NCBI RefSeq assembly: GCF_018866345.1
Contig: NZ_CP076443.1
Coordinates: 829,501 to 893,500 of the forward strand
DNA length: 64,000 nucleotides
Direction of reading: 5' to 3'
From: Gemella sp. zg-570
GTDB taxonomy: Bacteria; Bacillota; Bacilli; Staphylococcales; Gemellaceae
Within the stretch, counting starts at the first letter, position 1. Each line of letters opens with the position of its first letter. Shown here piece after piece: positions 1 through 10,904 of the stretch. The translations under genes were made by a program, and so were the position numbers. The notes beneath the pieces are model-generated. The model worked only from the letters and a program-made list of their open reading frames with translations, did not search any database and was not told the origin of the DNA.

Positions 1-1503
1 AGTTCCTGCTACTTTAAAATCCATATCTCCTAAGTGGTCTTCCATACCTTGTATATCAGTTAAAATAGTATAATTTTCATCTTTTTTAATAAGTCCCATA
101 GCAATACCTGCCACTTGCGATTTTATAGGTACTCCTGCAGCCATAAGAGCCATTGAACCTGAACAAATAGTTGCTTGAGAACTTGAGCCATTAGATTCTA
201 AAATTTCTGATACTACACGTATAGTATAAGGAAATTCTTCTTTAGAAGGGATTACTTGTTCTAATGCTCTTTCTCCTAATGCCCCATGACCTATTTCTCG
301 TCTACCAGGTGCTCTACTAAACCCTATTTCTCCAACAGAAAACGATGGGAAGTTATAGTGTAACATAAATCTTTTATTTTCTTCTTGTGTTAAATCATCA
401 ATTATTTGTTCGTCTGAAATATTACCTAAAGTTACAACTCCTAATGATTGTGTTTGACCTCTAGTAAATATTGCTGATCCATGCGTTCTCGGTAAAATAT
501 CTATTCTTGATGACAGTGGACGAATTTCTGTTAGTTCACGACCATCAGGACGAACTTTATCTTCAGTTATTTCTCGTCTAACTTCATTTTTTATAATTTT
601 ATCTAAAGAGTCTTTGACTTCTTTTATAGTTTTTTCTAAATCTTCTAGTTCTAATGTTTCATAATATTCAATCACTTCATTTTTAACTAGAGAAATAGCC
701 TCATCTCTACTTTGTTTATCTTTTATAGAAATTGCAAATTTCATTTTTTCAATTACTTTATTATAAACTTCATTGTATATTTCTTCATCAAGAACTTTTA
801 GAGTTACCTCCATTTTTTTTTGTCCAATTTCTGATACAATTTCTTCTTGAAATGATATTAGTCTTTTTATTTCTTCATGACCAAATATTATGGCATTTAA
901 CATAACTTCTTCTGATACTTCTTTAGAACCAGCTTCAACCATATTTATAGCATATTTAGTACCTGCTACTTTTAAATCTATTAATGATTTTTCTAATTCG
1001 TCAACAGTTGGATTTATAATATACTGACCATCAATATATCCAACTGTAACTCCAGCTATCGAAGATTTAAATGGTATATTTGATATAGATAAAGATAAAG
1101 AACTTCCCAACATAGCTGCCATAACTGGATCACAATCATATTCTACTGAAAGAACTGTTGAAACTACCTGTACCTCATTTCTAAATCCATCTTCAAAAAG
1201 TGGTCTAATTGGTCTATCTATTAAACGTGCCGCTAAAGTTGCTTCCGTTCCTGCACGTCCTTCTCTTCGTAAAAAACCTCCTGGGATTTTCCCAACAGAA
1301 TACATTTTTTCTTCATAATTAACAGTTAACGGGAAAAAATCTACATCTTTTGCTTCTTTTGATGCTACTGCTGTTGTCAATACAACCGTATCTCCATATC
1401 TTATTAAAACAGAAGCATTTGCCTGTCTTGCCAATTCTCCAATTTCTACTATTAATTCTTTACCAGCTAATGTAGTTTTATATATTTTTTTATTTTCAAA
1501 CAT
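1..1503 (-). CDS. pnp: Polynucleotide phosphorylase (3' part cut off by window edge)
   Basis: Phosphorolytic 3'-5' exoribonuclease of mRNA turnover, a trimeric cytosolic enzyme. The reading frame is open from the ATG at 1503 to base 1, giving the first 501 of about 700 residues. It contains the first RNase PH domain (N-terminal '[16 protein letters not shown]', then an '[20 protein letters not shown]' stretch), the alpha-helical linker and most of the second RNase PH domain ('[16 protein letters not shown]', '[19 protein letters not shown]'). The KH and S1 RNA-binding domains lie beyond the window. GAAAGG about ten bases upstream is a good ribosome binding site. It has its own promoter and is separated from hemW by a terminator. 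Confidence 0.97.
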   Translation of the reverse strand, partial: MFENKKIYKTTLAGKELIVEIGELARQANASVLIRYGDTVVLTTAVASKEAKDVDFFPLTVNYEEKMYSVGKIPGGFLRREGRAGTEATLAARLIDRPIRPLFEDGFRNEVQVVSTVLSVEYDCDPVMAAMLGSSLSLSISNIPFKSSIAGVTVGYIDGQYIINPTVDELEKSLIDLKVAGTKYAINMVEAGSKEVSEEVMLNAIIFGHEEIKRLISFQEEIVSEIGQKKMEVTLKVLDEEIYNEVYNKVIEKMKFAISIKDKQSRDEAISLVKNEVIEYYETLELEDLEKTIKEVKDSLDKIIKNEVRREITEDKVRPDGRELTEIRPLSSRIDILPRTHGSAIFTRGQTQSLGVVTLGNISDEQIIDDLTQEENKRFMLHYNFPSFSVGEIGFSRAPGRREIGHGALGERALEQVIPSKEEFPYTIRVVSEILESNGSSSQATICSGSMALMAAGVPIKSQVAGIAMGLIKKDENYTILTDIQGMEDHLGDMDFKVAGT

Positions 1504-1593
1504 TATATTTACCTTTCAATTTCAATTAATTTTATTTAACTTATCAAATAATTTTTATTTTAATGCTAGATTAGTCTATAAATTCACTAACAT

Positions 1594-1622
1594 ATTATAC
1601 TATGTATTGTTTGAAAATACAA
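1594..1622 (-). promoter_or_regulatory. Sigma-A promoter of pnp
   Basis: On the minus strand, TTGTAT (1617-1622) and TATAAT (1594-1599) are separated by exactly 17 bases. The predicted start lies about 85 bases before the pnp ATG, leaving an AT-rich leader in which I see no clear structure. Confidence 0.7.
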
Positions 1623-1642
1623 TAATAATAAAGATTATCATA

Positions 1643-1670
1643 TAAAAAATGAGTAACTTTCGTTACTCAT
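1643..1670 (-). terminator. Intrinsic terminator overlapping the hemW stop codon
   Basis: The arms ATGAGTAAC (1662-1670) and GTTACTCAT (1649-1657) form a 9-bp stem with a 4-base loop, followed by a T-rich tract on the minus strand. The hemW stop codon (1663-1665) lies inside the first arm. Confidence 0.85.
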
Positions 1671-2820
1671 TTTCTGAAATAATTATAAAATCTGAAAAAA
1701 CATCATTTCCATAAAATAAACCCTTATAAGTTAGCTTAATTATATTATTTTCTAGCGATAAAAAATTTTTACTTATGTTACTCTCAATACTATTCATATA
1801 TATTTCTCTGGAATTAATATTATATTTTTTATCAATTTCTAATAAATTAATTCCACTAAGCAATCTTAGTCCTAAAAAAAATTCTTCTTCTATTTTTTCT
1901 TTTTTTGAAACTTGCGTTATCTCTTTACGAGCATGACCATTTTTTTTCATACTATCAATATAAAACTTAACAGGACCATGATTAGAATATCTAACTCCAT
2001 CTATATAGCCATGAGCCCCAGCACCGAATCCGTAATATTCAAAATTTTTCCAATAATTTGTATTATGAATACTCTCGTAACCTTTTTTCGAAAAATTACT
2101 AACTTCATATTGAGTGAAGCCATTGTTTGTTAAGTAGTCGATAACAGCTGAATACATTTTTTCTTCTACTTCGTTAGTTGGTAATATAACGTGTTTATTT
2201 TTCACTTGATTATACAACTTAGTTCTTTGTTCAAGAATTAATGAATAACAAGAAATATGAGGTATATCATAAGAAATTATTTTTTTCATAGTTAAATACA
2301 AGTCTTCCATTGTTTGATTGGGTAAAGAAAACATCAAATCAACATTTATATTTTTTATGCCAACTAATTTTAAATTTAAGATTGCATTTTCTACATCACT
2401 TTCTTTATGACCTCTGCCAATTACTTTTAGTAATTCATCATTTAAGGTTTGAACTCCCATACTCACTCTGTTAATTCCAAATTTTTTTAAGATATTCACT
2501 TTATCTAGTGTTAAATCTTCTGGGTTAGCTTCAAAAGAAAATTCTCTTAATTGATTTATATCTACTACTTGACTAACCGCATTTAATAACAAAACTAACT
2601 GACCATCATTAAGAGCACTTGGTGTGCCTCCTCCAATGTATACTGTTTCTATTTCATTCTTATCTTTTATATTTTGAATTTCTTTTATTAAATATTTTAT
2701 ATATTCATCAACTGGTTGATGTTGAATATAAAATTTATTAAAATCACAATAAGAGCATATATATTTACAAAAGGGAATATGTATATATATTCCCTTTTTA
2801 TTTTTTATTATTTTATTCAT
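1663..2820 (-). CDS. hemW: Radical SAM protein HemW (heme chaperone family)
   Basis: 385-residue radical SAM protein of the HemW family (formerly 'oxygen-independent coproporphyrinogen oxidase-like'), thought to bind heme and pass it to acceptor proteins rather than act as HemN. The CX3CX2C cluster motif is at C18, C22, C25 ('CKYICSYC'), followed by 'YIGGGTPS' and a HemN_C-like C-terminal region. The start overlaps the end of lepA by 8 bases with only a weak ribosome binding site, suggesting translational coupling. lepA-hemW is a common Bacillota order; the usual following hrcA-grpE-dnaK genes are absent here because a terminator closes the operon. Confidence 0.92.
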   Translation of the reverse strand: MNKIIKNKKGIYIHIPFCKYICSYCDFNKFYIQHQPVDEYIKYLIKEIQNIKDKNEIETVYIGGGTPSALNDGQLVLLLNAVSQVVDINQLREFSFEANPEDLTLDKVNILKKFGINRVSMGVQTLNDELLKVIGRGHKESDVENAILNLKLVGIKNINVDLMFSLPNQTMEDLYLTMKKIISYDIPHISCYSLILEQRTKLYNQVKNKHVILPTNEVEEKMYSAVIDYLTNNGFTQYEVSNFSKKGYESIHNTNYWKNFEYYGFGAGAHGYIDGVRYSNHGPVKFYIDSMKKNGHARKEITQVSKKEKIEEEFFLGLRLLSGINLLEIDKKYNINSREIYMNSIESNISKNFLSLENNIIKLTYKGLFYGNDVFSDFIIISENE

Positions 2821-4630
2821 CGTCCATTTTTAAAACTGACATAAATGCATCTTGAGGAACTTCTACACTTCCTACTGCTTTCATGCGTTCTTTTCCTTTT
2901 TTCTGTTTCTCTAATAATTTTCTTTTCCTGCTAATATCTCCACCATAACATTTTGCCAGTACATTTTTTCTCATAGCTTTTATAGTTTCACGAGATATAA
3001 TTTTATTACCTATTGCTGCTTGAATTGGTATTTCAAATTGTTGTTTCGGAATTAATTTTTTAAGTTTTTCAACTATAACTTTTCCTCTATTATATGCAAA
3101 TTCTCTATGCACTATAAAACTTAGTGCGTCAACTTGTTCCCCATTCAATAGTATATCCATTTTTACCAAATTACTTGTTTTATAACCGGTCATTTCATAA
3201 TCGAAAGATGCGTACCCCTTAGTATTAGATTTTAACTGGTCAAAGAAATCAAATACAATTTCTGATAAAGGCATATCGTAGATAATATTTACCCTTGTTG
3301 CGTCAATGTAATCCATATTTATAAAAGTCCCTCTTTTTTTCTGGCACAGTTCCATTACTGAGCCAACATAATCATTAGGTGCCATAATACTAGATTTTAC
3401 ATAAGGCTCTTTTATTTGATTTATTTTTTGTGGGTCGGGCATTTCTGAAGGATTGGAAACATCAATTTCACTTCCGTCAGTTAATTCAACCTTATAAACA
3501 ACAGAAGGAGCAGTAGCAATAATATCTATATTAAACTCTCTTTCTATACGCTCTTGGATTATTTCCATATGCAACATTCCCAAAAATCCACATCTAAAAC
3601 CAAACCCTAGGGCTTGAGAAGTTTCAGCATCATACTGCAAGGCAGAATCATTTAATTCTAATTTTTCTAAAGCTTCTCTTAAATCATTATACTTAGCTGA
3701 ATCAATCGGATATAAACCACAATAAACCATAGAATTTAATTTTCTATAACCAGGTAAGGCTTGGTTAGCTGGATTTTTTAATAACGTTATAGTATCTCCT
3801 ACTCGAGTTTCACTAACATTTTTTATAGATGCACAGATAAAACCAACATCTCCTACTGTAAGTTCATCAATAATTTTTTCTTTAGGTGTGTGTATCCCTA
3901 CTTCTGTAACATCAAAAACTCCACCTGTTGCCATCATTTTAATTTTATCACCTGCTTTAACAGTACCATTTTTTATTCTTACTGATACTATAACTCCTCT
4001 ATACGGATCGTAAACAGAATCAAATATTAAGGCTTGTAGAGGAGCGTTAGAATCTCCCGTAGGCTCCGGTATATATTCTACAATTTGCTCCAAAATTTCT
4101 TCGATACCAATACCTGCTTTAGCAGAAGCTAGAACTATATCGTCTGTTGGTAAACCTATTACATCTTCTATTTCTTTTTTTACTTTTTCTGGATTAGCGG
4201 CAGGTAAATCAATTTTATTAATAATTGGAATAATTTCTAAATTATTATCAAGTGCTAAATAAACATTAGCCAAAGTTTGTGCTTCTATGCCTTGTGCCGC
4301 GTCAACAACTAAGATAGCTCCTTCACAAGCAGCCAAAGAACGAGATACTTCATAGGTAAAATCTACATGTCCTGGTGTATCTATTAAATGTAGTATGTAT
4401 TCCTCATTGTTTTTTGAAGTATATTTTAATTGAACTGCATTCAATTTTATTGTTATACCTCTTTCTCTTTCTATATCCATAGAATCTAAAAGTTGAGCTT
4501 TCATTTCTCTAGACTCTATAGCTTTAGTTTTTTCTAAAATTCTATCTGCCAGCGTTGACTTGCCATGGTCGATATGGGCTATAATAGAAAAATTTCTTAT
4601 TCTTTTTTGTCTTTCTTTTCTTTTATCCAT
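2813..4630 (-). CDS. lepA: Elongation factor 4 (LepA)
   Basis: Translational GTPase that back-translocates or remodels stalled ribosomes. About 605 residues, the normal family length. The G domain carries '[15 protein letters not shown]' (G1), the RGITIK switch I motif, 'DTPGHVDF' (G3) and 'NKIDLP' (G4); it is followed by EF-G-like domains II, III and V and the LepA-specific C-terminal domain ('[16 protein letters not shown]'). I place the start at the ATG at 4630, eight bases after AAAGGA; a TTG one codon upstream is also in frame. Upstream is recX, 12 bases away, and downstream hemW overlaps. Confidence 0.96.
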   Translation of the reverse strand: MDKRKERQKRIRNFSIIAHIDHGKSTLADRILEKTKAIESREMKAQLLDSMDIERERGITIKLNAVQLKYTSKNNEEYILHLIDTPGHVDFTYEVSRSLAACEGAILVVDAAQGIEAQTLANVYLALDNNLEIIPIINKIDLPAANPEKVKKEIEDVIGLPTDDIVLASAKAGIGIEEILEQIVEYIPEPTGDSNAPLQALIFDSVYDPYRGVIVSVRIKNGTVKAGDKIKMMATGGVFDVTEVGIHTPKEKIIDELTVGDVGFICASIKNVSETRVGDTITLLKNPANQALPGYRKLNSMVYCGLYPIDSAKYNDLREALEKLELNDSALQYDAETSQALGFGFRCGFLGMLHMEIIQERIEREFNIDIIATAPSVVYKVELTDGSEIDVSNPSEMPDPQKINQIKEPYVKSSIMAPNDYVGSVMELCQKKRGTFINMDYIDATRVNIIYDMPLSEIVFDFFDQLKSNTKGYASFDYEMTGYKTSNLVKMDILLNGEQVDALSFIVHREFAYNRGKVIVEKLKKLIPKQQFEIPIQAAIGNKIISRETIKAMRKNVLAKCYGGDISRKRKLLEKQKKGKERMKAVGSVEVPQDAFMSVLKMDDE

Positions 4631-4642
4631 CAATTTAATCCT

Positions 4643-5434
4643 TTAAATTCCAATTTTTGAAAAATAGTCTTTAATATCATTATAAGAAAAACCATCTCTT
4701 AACAACTTCTCAAGTATTTTTTGTTTTAAAATATACTTGTCTTCATAATTTTTACTAAATTTTGTATATGCTTTATCATAATATTTTTTTATTATAATTT
4801 CATCATTATTTTCTTCAATATTATCTTCAAAAAAAATTTTAAAGACAGAATTTATTATATCAAAATTATAGCCATTTGAATAAAGTTTATTTGTTATTTT
4901 TTGAATTTTTTTATTTTTTGATTCTGAATTTTTAAGATATTCTTTTTTTATAATTGAATAAATATTATCGCATTGGATTTCATAAGTACAAATTTTTAAA
5001 ATAGAACTATCTATATAAGATTCTTTTATTCCTTTTTCTAGCAATTTTCTTTTTATATAGCTAGGCCCTTTTTTCTTTATAGTAACACTATCTTTAGTAT
5101 ATAAGTCTGTAAATTTTATATCATTAATATAATCTAATTTCTTTAATTTTTCAATAGCGTATTGTATTTGATTTCCTAAAAAATTATTTTTAATAAGATA
5201 ATTTTCAATTTCCTGCTCTGTACGTAAACCATAACTTAAATAATTTAGACCTTTAGAAAAGGCTTGTTCGTTTTTTTCGTCTGATAAAATATTTAATAAT
5301 TTTTCTTCTGATATTTCACCTTTCTTTATTAAATTATTATTCAATAAAGTATTTTCAGAGATAAATATGGGTTCTCTACTATCAAAGTCAAGTTTATATT
5401 TTTTTTTAAATTTTATTATATTAATTATTTTCAT
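4643..5434 (-). CDS. recX: Regulatory protein RecX
   Basis: 263-residue RecX family protein, a modulator of RecA filament assembly. The length is typical for Bacillota RecX, which is longer than the proteobacterial protein. Recognisable three-helix RecX repeats include 'LNYLSYGLRTEQEIENYL', 'KKKGPSYIKRKLLEKGI' and a C-terminal 'ILEKLLRDGFSYNDIKDYF'. The start overlaps the end of miaA by 14 bases, so it is probably co-transcribed with the mutS-mutL-miaA genes upstream, a DNA repair and tRNA modification cluster. Confidence 0.88.
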   Translation of the reverse strand: MKIINIIKFKKKYKLDFDSREPIFISENTLLNNNLIKKGEISEEKLLNILSDEKNEQAFSKGLNYLSYGLRTEQEIENYLIKNNFLGNQIQYAIEKLKKLDYINDIKFTDLYTKDSVTIKKKGPSYIKRKLLEKGIKESYIDSSILKICTYEIQCDNIYSIIKKEYLKNSESKNKKIQKITNKLYSNGYNFDIINSVFKIFFEDNIEENNDEIIIKKYYDKAYTKFSKNYEDKYILKQKILEKLLRDGFSYNDIKDYFSKIGI

Positions 5435-6341
5435 TATTTTTTACCATTAAAAAATTTTCTACATCAGGATAAATACTTTCTATTTCTTCGATATTATCTA
5501 TATTATACCAATGTGTATCTGGCATTTTATTTCTAAACCAAGTTATTTGACGTTTGGCAAATCTTCTTGAGTTTTTTGCTATATCTTCTTCAAGAAATTC
5601 AAGATTTTGATTATTATTTAAGTAATTAACTACTTCTTTGTAGCCAATAGAATTAAGTGCTTGAAGTTTATTGCCATATTTATTTATAATAGATTTTACT
5701 TCTTCTACAAGTCCTTCTTTTAACATAATATTTACTCTAACATTTATTCTATTGTAGATAATTTCTCTTTCTCTATTTAAAACTATGATATGAGGATTGT
5801 ACCTATAATAAATTTCTGTTCCCTTATTATTTTCTATCAATGATTTACTTTCGTAAATAGCATATTTATAAGCATTAACTATTCGACGCATATTTTTTTT
5901 ATCAATTTTTTCGTAGGTTTCTAAAAAATTTTCTTTTAGATATTGTAACATCTCTTCTAGGGATATATTATCAATATTAAAATCTTTATTATAATTTGAA
6001 AATTCATAATTATATAAAATAGCATTCATATAATATCCGGTACCACCAACTAAAAGAGGTATTTTCCCCCTTGAGTAAACTTCTTCAATTTTTCTTCTAG
6101 CTAGATTTTGAAATTCATATACAGATAAATTTTCTATTGGGTCTAATTCATCTATCAAATGATGTTTTATTCCTTGCATTTCTTCTTCTTTTATTTTTGC
6201 CGAACCTATATTGAAATCTCTATATATTTGAACGCTATCCACAGAAATTATTTCACAATTAAATTTTTTTGCTAGTTCTATACTAAGATTTGTTTTTCCA
6301 ACTGATGTTGCTCCAACAATAGCTATAACTGGTATATTCAT
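5421..6341 (-). CDS. miaA: tRNA dimethylallyltransferase
   Basis: Transfers dimethylallyl from DMAPP to A37 of tRNAs reading UNN codons, the precursor step of ms2i6A. 306 residues. The P-loop is GATSVGKT at residues 10-17, followed by 'ISVDSVQIYRDFNIGSAK', 'HHLIDELDP' and 'LVGGTGYYMNAIL'; a C-terminal 'RQITWFRNKMPDTHWY' also fits the family. AGGAAG lies upstream of the ATG. It sits between mutL and recX, as in many Bacillota (mutS-mutL-miaA). Confidence 0.96.
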   Translation of the reverse strand: MNIPVIAIVGATSVGKTNLSIELAKKFNCEIISVDSVQIYRDFNIGSAKIKEEEMQGIKHHLIDELDPIENLSVYEFQNLARRKIEEVYSRGKIPLLVGGTGYYMNAILYNYEFSNYNKDFNIDNISLEEMLQYLKENFLETYEKIDKKNMRRIVNAYKYAIYESKSLIENNKGTEIYYRYNPHIIVLNREREIIYNRINVRVNIMLKEGLVEEVKSIINKYGNKLQALNSIGYKEVVNYLNNNQNLEFLEEDIAKNSRRFAKRQITWFRNKMPDTHWYNIDNIEEIESIYPDVENFLMVKNNENN

Positions 6342-6362
6342 CTTTTCTTCCTACTTATATTA

Positions 6363-8255
6363 TTAAACTATTCTTTTAAACATTTTTTCTAAATCTTTTT
6401 TTGTAAGTTTACTTATTATCGGTCTGCCATGAGGACAAGTAAATGGATTTTTACAAGAATATAAATCTGAAATTACTTTTTCCATTTCTAAATGTGTTAA
6501 ATATTGATTAGCTTTTATAGAAGCTTTACAACTAGCCATTGCTATGGCATCATGTCTAAGTTTTAATATATCAATATTTTTATCAGAAGAGACTTTGTCA
6601 ATAATACTTCTTATGATATGCTCTGCGTCATTTTCTATCCAAGTCGGATATTCTCTAACTATATAAGAATTATTACCAAATTCTTCAATAACAAGACCTA
6701 AGCTATTTAATTTTTCAGATATATTTTTTATATTTGCCACTTCTTCGACTGAAAAATTAAAAGTTATAGGTATTAATAATTGTTTGGAAATATTTTTTGA
6801 TTCTGAAAATATTTTTTGAAATTTCTCAAAATTGTAACGTTCCTGTGCTGCGTGCTGGTCTATTAAATACAAATTCTCTCCAGCTTGTGCCAATATATAA
6901 GTTTTAAATATTTGTACTAAAACTGATAATTGAGGTAAATTTATTTTAGTATATTTAGAATTTTTTTCCTCAATATTGCTTAAATATCTGTCCTCAATTT
7001 TTTCTTCTACCTTTAGAGTATTTTCTTCAAAATTAATATTATAATTTTTATAAGATTGGTCTGTAAAATTATCAAATTTATCTTCTGTATTTATTTCTAC
7101 ATTTTTATCACTTATCCTTTGATTGTAAGAAATATTATTAATTATTGAATCTAAATAAGGACTATCTTTGGCAACAAATTCTTTATCCAAATCATTTGAA
7201 AAATCTAGTTGCTTAGAATAATCTTTACTTTTATTACGCAAAACATTATTAATTCCATCTGGTATATAGGTGTTTTCTGATAATCTTTCTGATATAGCAT
7301 CTTTTATTAGTGAAATTAATTCATATTCTTTTGAAAGTCTAATCTCTTGTTTTGTTGGGTGAACATTAACATCTAAGAGAATAGGATTCATATTTATATT
7401 TATAACTGCAATAGGAAACCTGTTTTTCATCAAAAATGTTCCGTAGGCATCTGTTATAGCATTTTGAATAGCATAATTTTTAATATATCTACCATTAATA
7501 AAAATATTTATATAATTTTTATTCGCCCTAGTTTCCTCTGGTTTTGACACATAGCCATCTATTTTATAGTCATCACTTGTTGCCTTAAATTTAAGCATAT
7601 TTTTTGCAACAGTAAGACTATATATTTTAGAAATAATTTTATGAATATTATTATCTCCGTATGTTTTTAACAATATTTTATCATCAACTATTACTTCAAA
7701 AGCTATATTAGGATAAGATAGAGCTAGCTTATTAACTACATTCATTATATTTGCTTGTTCTGTATAAGAATTACGTAAATATTTTAATCTAGCTGGAGTA
7801 TTATAAAATAAATTTTTCACGCTAATATCTGTTCCTTGTATAAGGGCATAATATTCTGTTTTTACAATTTTACCACCTTCTAGTATAAGACGCTTACCTT
7901 GTTCATCAGAAGCACAACTTTTTATATCAATATTACTAACAGAGGCAATACTTGCTAATGCTTCTCCCCTAAAACCCAAAGTTTCTATGTGGAATAAATC
8001 ATAATCTGTACGTATTTTACTTGTTGCATGCCGCATAAATGCTTTTTCCATGTCATTATTACTAATGCCACTACCGTTATCAATAATTCTTATTTCTTCT
8101 ATTCCAAATTCTTTTATTATAATTTTTATGTTTGTACTCCCAGCATCAATAGAATTTTCTAGTAATTCTTTGACAACTGAGGCAGGTCTTTCAACAACTT
8201 CTCCTGCTGATATTTTATTGGAAAGTTCAGCTGATAAAATATTTATTTTGCTCAT
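6363..8255 (-). CDS. mutL: DNA mismatch repair protein MutL
   Basis: Mismatch-repair ATPase and nicking endonuclease acting after MutS. 630 residues. The N-terminal GHKL ATPase has 'ELLENSIDAG' (catalytic Glu), 'DNGSGI' and 'GFRGEALASI'. The C-terminal dimerisation domain keeps the metal-dependent endonuclease motif DQHAAQERYNFE, the 'ASCKAS' motif and CPHGRP near the end, so it is the nicking type found in organisms without MutH. The linker (about 330-430) is rich in Asn, Asp and Lys. A strong ribosome binding site (GGGAGG) precedes the ATG, and mutS ends 24 bases upstream. Confidence 0.97.
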   Translation of the reverse strand: MSKINILSAELSNKISAGEVVERPASVVKELLENSIDAGSTNIKIIIKEFGIEEIRIIDNGSGISNNDMEKAFMRHATSKIRTDYDLFHIETLGFRGEALASIASVSNIDIKSCASDEQGKRLILEGGKIVKTEYYALIQGTDISVKNLFYNTPARLKYLRNSYTEQANIMNVVNKLALSYPNIAFEVIVDDKILLKTYGDNNIHKIISKIYSLTVAKNMLKFKATSDDYKIDGYVSKPEETRANKNYINIFINGRYIKNYAIQNAITDAYGTFLMKNRFPIAVININMNPILLDVNVHPTKQEIRLSKEYELISLIKDAISERLSENTYIPDGINNVLRNKSKDYSKQLDFSNDLDKEFVAKDSPYLDSIINNISYNQRISDKNVEINTEDKFDNFTDQSYKNYNINFEENTLKVEEKIEDRYLSNIEEKNSKYTKINLPQLSVLVQIFKTYILAQAGENLYLIDQHAAQERYNFEKFQKIFSESKNISKQLLIPITFNFSVEEVANIKNISEKLNSLGLVIEEFGNNSYIVREYPTWIENDAEHIIRSIIDKVSSDKNIDILKLRHDAIAMASCKASIKANQYLTHLEMEKVISDLYSCKNPFTCPHGRPIISKLTKKDLEKMFKRIV

Positions 8256-8279
8256 TATTTACCTCCCTTCTATTCCTAT

Positions 8280-10811
8280 TTATTCAATTAATTTATTTTT
8301 CAAATCATTTAACACTTGTAATGCGGCTAATGGCGTTGTGTTAAACAAATCTAATTCTTTTAATATTTTTTCGATATACTGATATTTTTCATTATTATCA
8401 TCTAAATCAAATGATAACATCTTGTATTCATTAGAAATATTTTCATTTATCTTAGAAGTATTAATATCTTCGTTATCTTTTTCTAAGTTTGTTAATATTA
8501 CATTTGCTTTATCTATAATTTCTTCTGGCAAATCAGCTAATTTAGCAACATGAATCCCGTAACTTTTTTCTATTGCTCCTGGTATCACCTTGTATAAAAA
8601 TATGAGTTCTCCCTTATCTTCTTTAGCTGAAACGTGAATATTTTTAATTCCTGCTACCTCTTTTCCTAATTTCGTCAATTCATGATAATGAGTTGAAAAT
8701 AAAGTTTTACACTTTATATTATTATTAATATATTCTAAGATAGATTGTGCTAGTGCAATACCGTCGTATGTTGATGTTCCTCTACCTATTTCATCAAATA
8801 TTAATAAGGATTTGTCAGTTGATTCAAGCAAGGCATTTTTAGCTTCCATCATTTCAACCATAAAAGTTGATTTTCCACCAGCTAAGTCATCAGATGCCCC
8901 AATTCTTGTAAATATTTTATCAAATATTGGTATATTTGCACTACTACATGGAACATAAGAACCTATTTGTGCAAGAATTACTATTAATGCTAATTGCCTC
9001 ATATATGTTGACTTACCAGACATATTCGGACCTGTAATTAATAAAACATTATCTTTAGTATCAAAAACACAATCATTGCTAATATAAGATAAATCTCCTA
9101 CCATTCTTTCTACTATAGGATGTCTACCATTAACTATATTTATACTTCTATCACTATTAAAAATAGGCTTCACATAAGAAAATTCTTCTGAAACATTGGC
9201 AAGAGAAATATATACATCTAAATCGCTAAGTCTATCTGCAAGTTTTTGTAAATCTTGGATATAATCTCTTGTCCTTGTTTTTATATCTTGAAATAATGCT
9301 AATTCTAAATCTTCAATTTTAGAATTTGAATTTAATATGTAATCTTCAACCTTTTTAAGTTCTTCTGATATATATCTTTCACAATTAGAAAGTGTTTGTT
9401 TTCTAATATAACCCAAACTTTCTATATCAATATTTTTTAAATTTGCATTAGATATTTCTATAAAATAACCGAAAATTTTATTGTATTTAATTTTTAAATT
9501 TTTTATTTCTGTACGCTCTTTCTCTCTAGTTTCTATTTCTATAAGCATATTATTACAATTTTCTTGAGCGTTTCTATAATTATCTAATTCTACATTAAAA
9601 CCTTCTTTTATTACATTACCACTCTTTACTGTTTGACCAGCATTATCACTTATTGCTTTTTGTAAGTATTCTTTTAAGTTATCTAGTTCAAAAATTTTAT
9701 TATTTAATCTTGTTATATTATCAGATTTAATACTAGAAAGAATATTTTTTATCTCTGGTATTTTTTCTAAGGTAGTTTTCAAATTAACTAGGTCTTTAGG
9801 CGAAACAATATTATAAGAAATTTTTGTCGCTATTCTTTCTAAATCATAAACTTTTTTTAAAAAGTTTTGAATTTCCATTCTTTCAAAATAATTTTCAATA
9901 AAATCTGTAATAATATTTTGGCGATTTATAATTTCTTCTAAATTAATTAAGGGATTTTCTAGCCATTTTTTTATTTTTCTAGCTCCCGTAGCTGTTTTTG
10001 TTCTATCAATAACGCTTAAAAGAGAACCTTTTTTAGAACCGTTTGCCATATTTCTTGTAACTTCTAAATTTTTTATAGAATAATTAGTCATATAAACGTA
10101 GTTATTTTTAAAGTATACTTCAAAATCTTTTATGTTGTCTACATTCATATTTTGGGTTTCTTCTATATATTTTAGCAAGTTATTAGCAGAAATTTTTAAA
10201 TAATTATCAGAAATAAGTTCTGTTTTACTAAAATGTAAATCTTTATCTAAATTTATTCTAGTTATATATAAATTTCTTAAAGTCAAATTTTCTATATTAA
10301 TATTTAAAATTTCTTTTATATTATTTTTTAATATTTCATCAAGTAAATCATCAATATTATTTAATACTGTGCCCCTACTATCCCCAGTCATAATATCTAT
10401 AAAGACTAAATAATATTTATTATCAAAAAAATAAACACAACCTATATAATTATTTTCATCTAAATTTTTATAGTTCATGTATGTCCCAGGTGTTATAACT
10501 TGAACAACTTTTCTTTCAACAATTTTGCCTTGTCCTGCTTGTGAAACTTGTTCACATATAGCTACCTTATGACCATTATTAACTAAAACATCAATATAGT
10601 TAGAAGCAGAGTGAAATGGGACACCACACATAGGTATTTTAGATTCTACTCCTGCATCTCTTCCAGTCAAAGTTATCTCTAAAATTTTTGATGCTTCTAT
10701 TGCATCATCAAAAAACATTTCATAGAAATCACCTAGTCTATAAAATAAAAAAGTATCCTTATAATTTTCTTTAATTTTTAGATATTGTTCAATCATGGGA
10801 GTATATTTCAA
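8280..10811 (-). CDS. mutS: DNA mismatch repair protein MutS
   Basis: Mismatch recognition clamp of the MutS1 family, about 843 residues. The mismatch-binding domain has the Phe-X-Glu motif ('RLGDFYEMFFDDA'); connector, lever and clamp domains follow, then the ATPase with 'GPNMSGKSTYMRQLA' (Walker A), 'DEIGRGTSTYDGI' (Walker B) and 'FSTHYHELT'. I choose the TTG at 10811 as start: AGAGGTG lies just upstream at a normal distance, and the protein then begins 'MKYTPMIEQYLKIK' like other MutS. An upstream in-frame GTG overlaps that ribosome binding site and is unlikely to be used. Confidence 0.96.
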   Translation of the reverse strand: MKYTPMIEQYLKIKENYKDTFLFYRLGDFYEMFFDDAIEASKILEITLTGRDAGVESKIPMCGVPFHSASNYIDVLVNNGHKVAICEQVSQAGQGKIVERKVVQVITPGTYMNYKNLDENNYIGCVYFFDNKYYLVFIDIMTGDSRGTVLNNIDDLLDEILKNNIKEILNINIENLTLRNLYITRINLDKDLHFSKTELISDNYLKISANNLLKYIEETQNMNVDNIKDFEVYFKNNYVYMTNYSIKNLEVTRNMANGSKKGSLLSVIDRTKTATGARKIKKWLENPLINLEEIINRQNIITDFIENYFERMEIQNFLKKVYDLERIATKISYNIVSPKDLVNLKTTLEKIPEIKNILSSIKSDNITRLNNKIFELDNLKEYLQKAISDNAGQTVKSGNVIKEGFNVELDNYRNAQENCNNMLIEIETREKERTEIKNLKIKYNKIFGYFIEISNANLKNIDIESLGYIRKQTLSNCERYISEELKKVEDYILNSNSKIEDLELALFQDIKTRTRDYIQDLQKLADRLSDLDVYISLANVSEEFSYVKPIFNSDRSINIVNGRHPIVERMVGDLSYISNDCVFDTKDNVLLITGPNMSGKSTYMRQLALIVILAQIGSYVPCSSANIPIFDKIFTRIGASDDLAGGKSTFMVEMMEAKNALLESTDKSLLIFDEIGRGTSTYDGIALAQSILEYINNNIKCKTLFSTHYHELTKLGKEVAGIKNIHVSAKEDKGELIFLYKVIPGAIEKSYGIHVAKLADLPEEIIDKANVILTNLEKDNEDINTSKINENISNEYKMLSFDLDDNNEKYQYIEKILKELDLFNTTPLAALQVLNDLKNKLIE

Positions 10812-10851
10812 AAAAATCACCTCTTTATTATCTGTATTCCATTATCTTTTA

Positions 10852-10880
10852 TTGAATTAAAATTTACTCTATTGTATAAT
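10852..10880 (+). promoter_or_regulatory. Sigma-A promoter of rodA
   Basis: TTGAAT (10852-10857) and TATAAT (10875-10880) are 17 bases apart. The predicted transcript starts about 18 bases before the TTG start codon of rodA, with AAGGAG at 10891-10896. Confidence 0.75.
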
Positions 10881-10904
10881 TATTGCAAAAAAGGAGTTGA
10901 AAAT

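Noticed and set aside
10785-10904. A longer rodA starting at the TTG at 10785
   Set aside because: It would begin inside mutS and ahead of the promoter; the TTG at 10905 has AAGGAG at the right distance.
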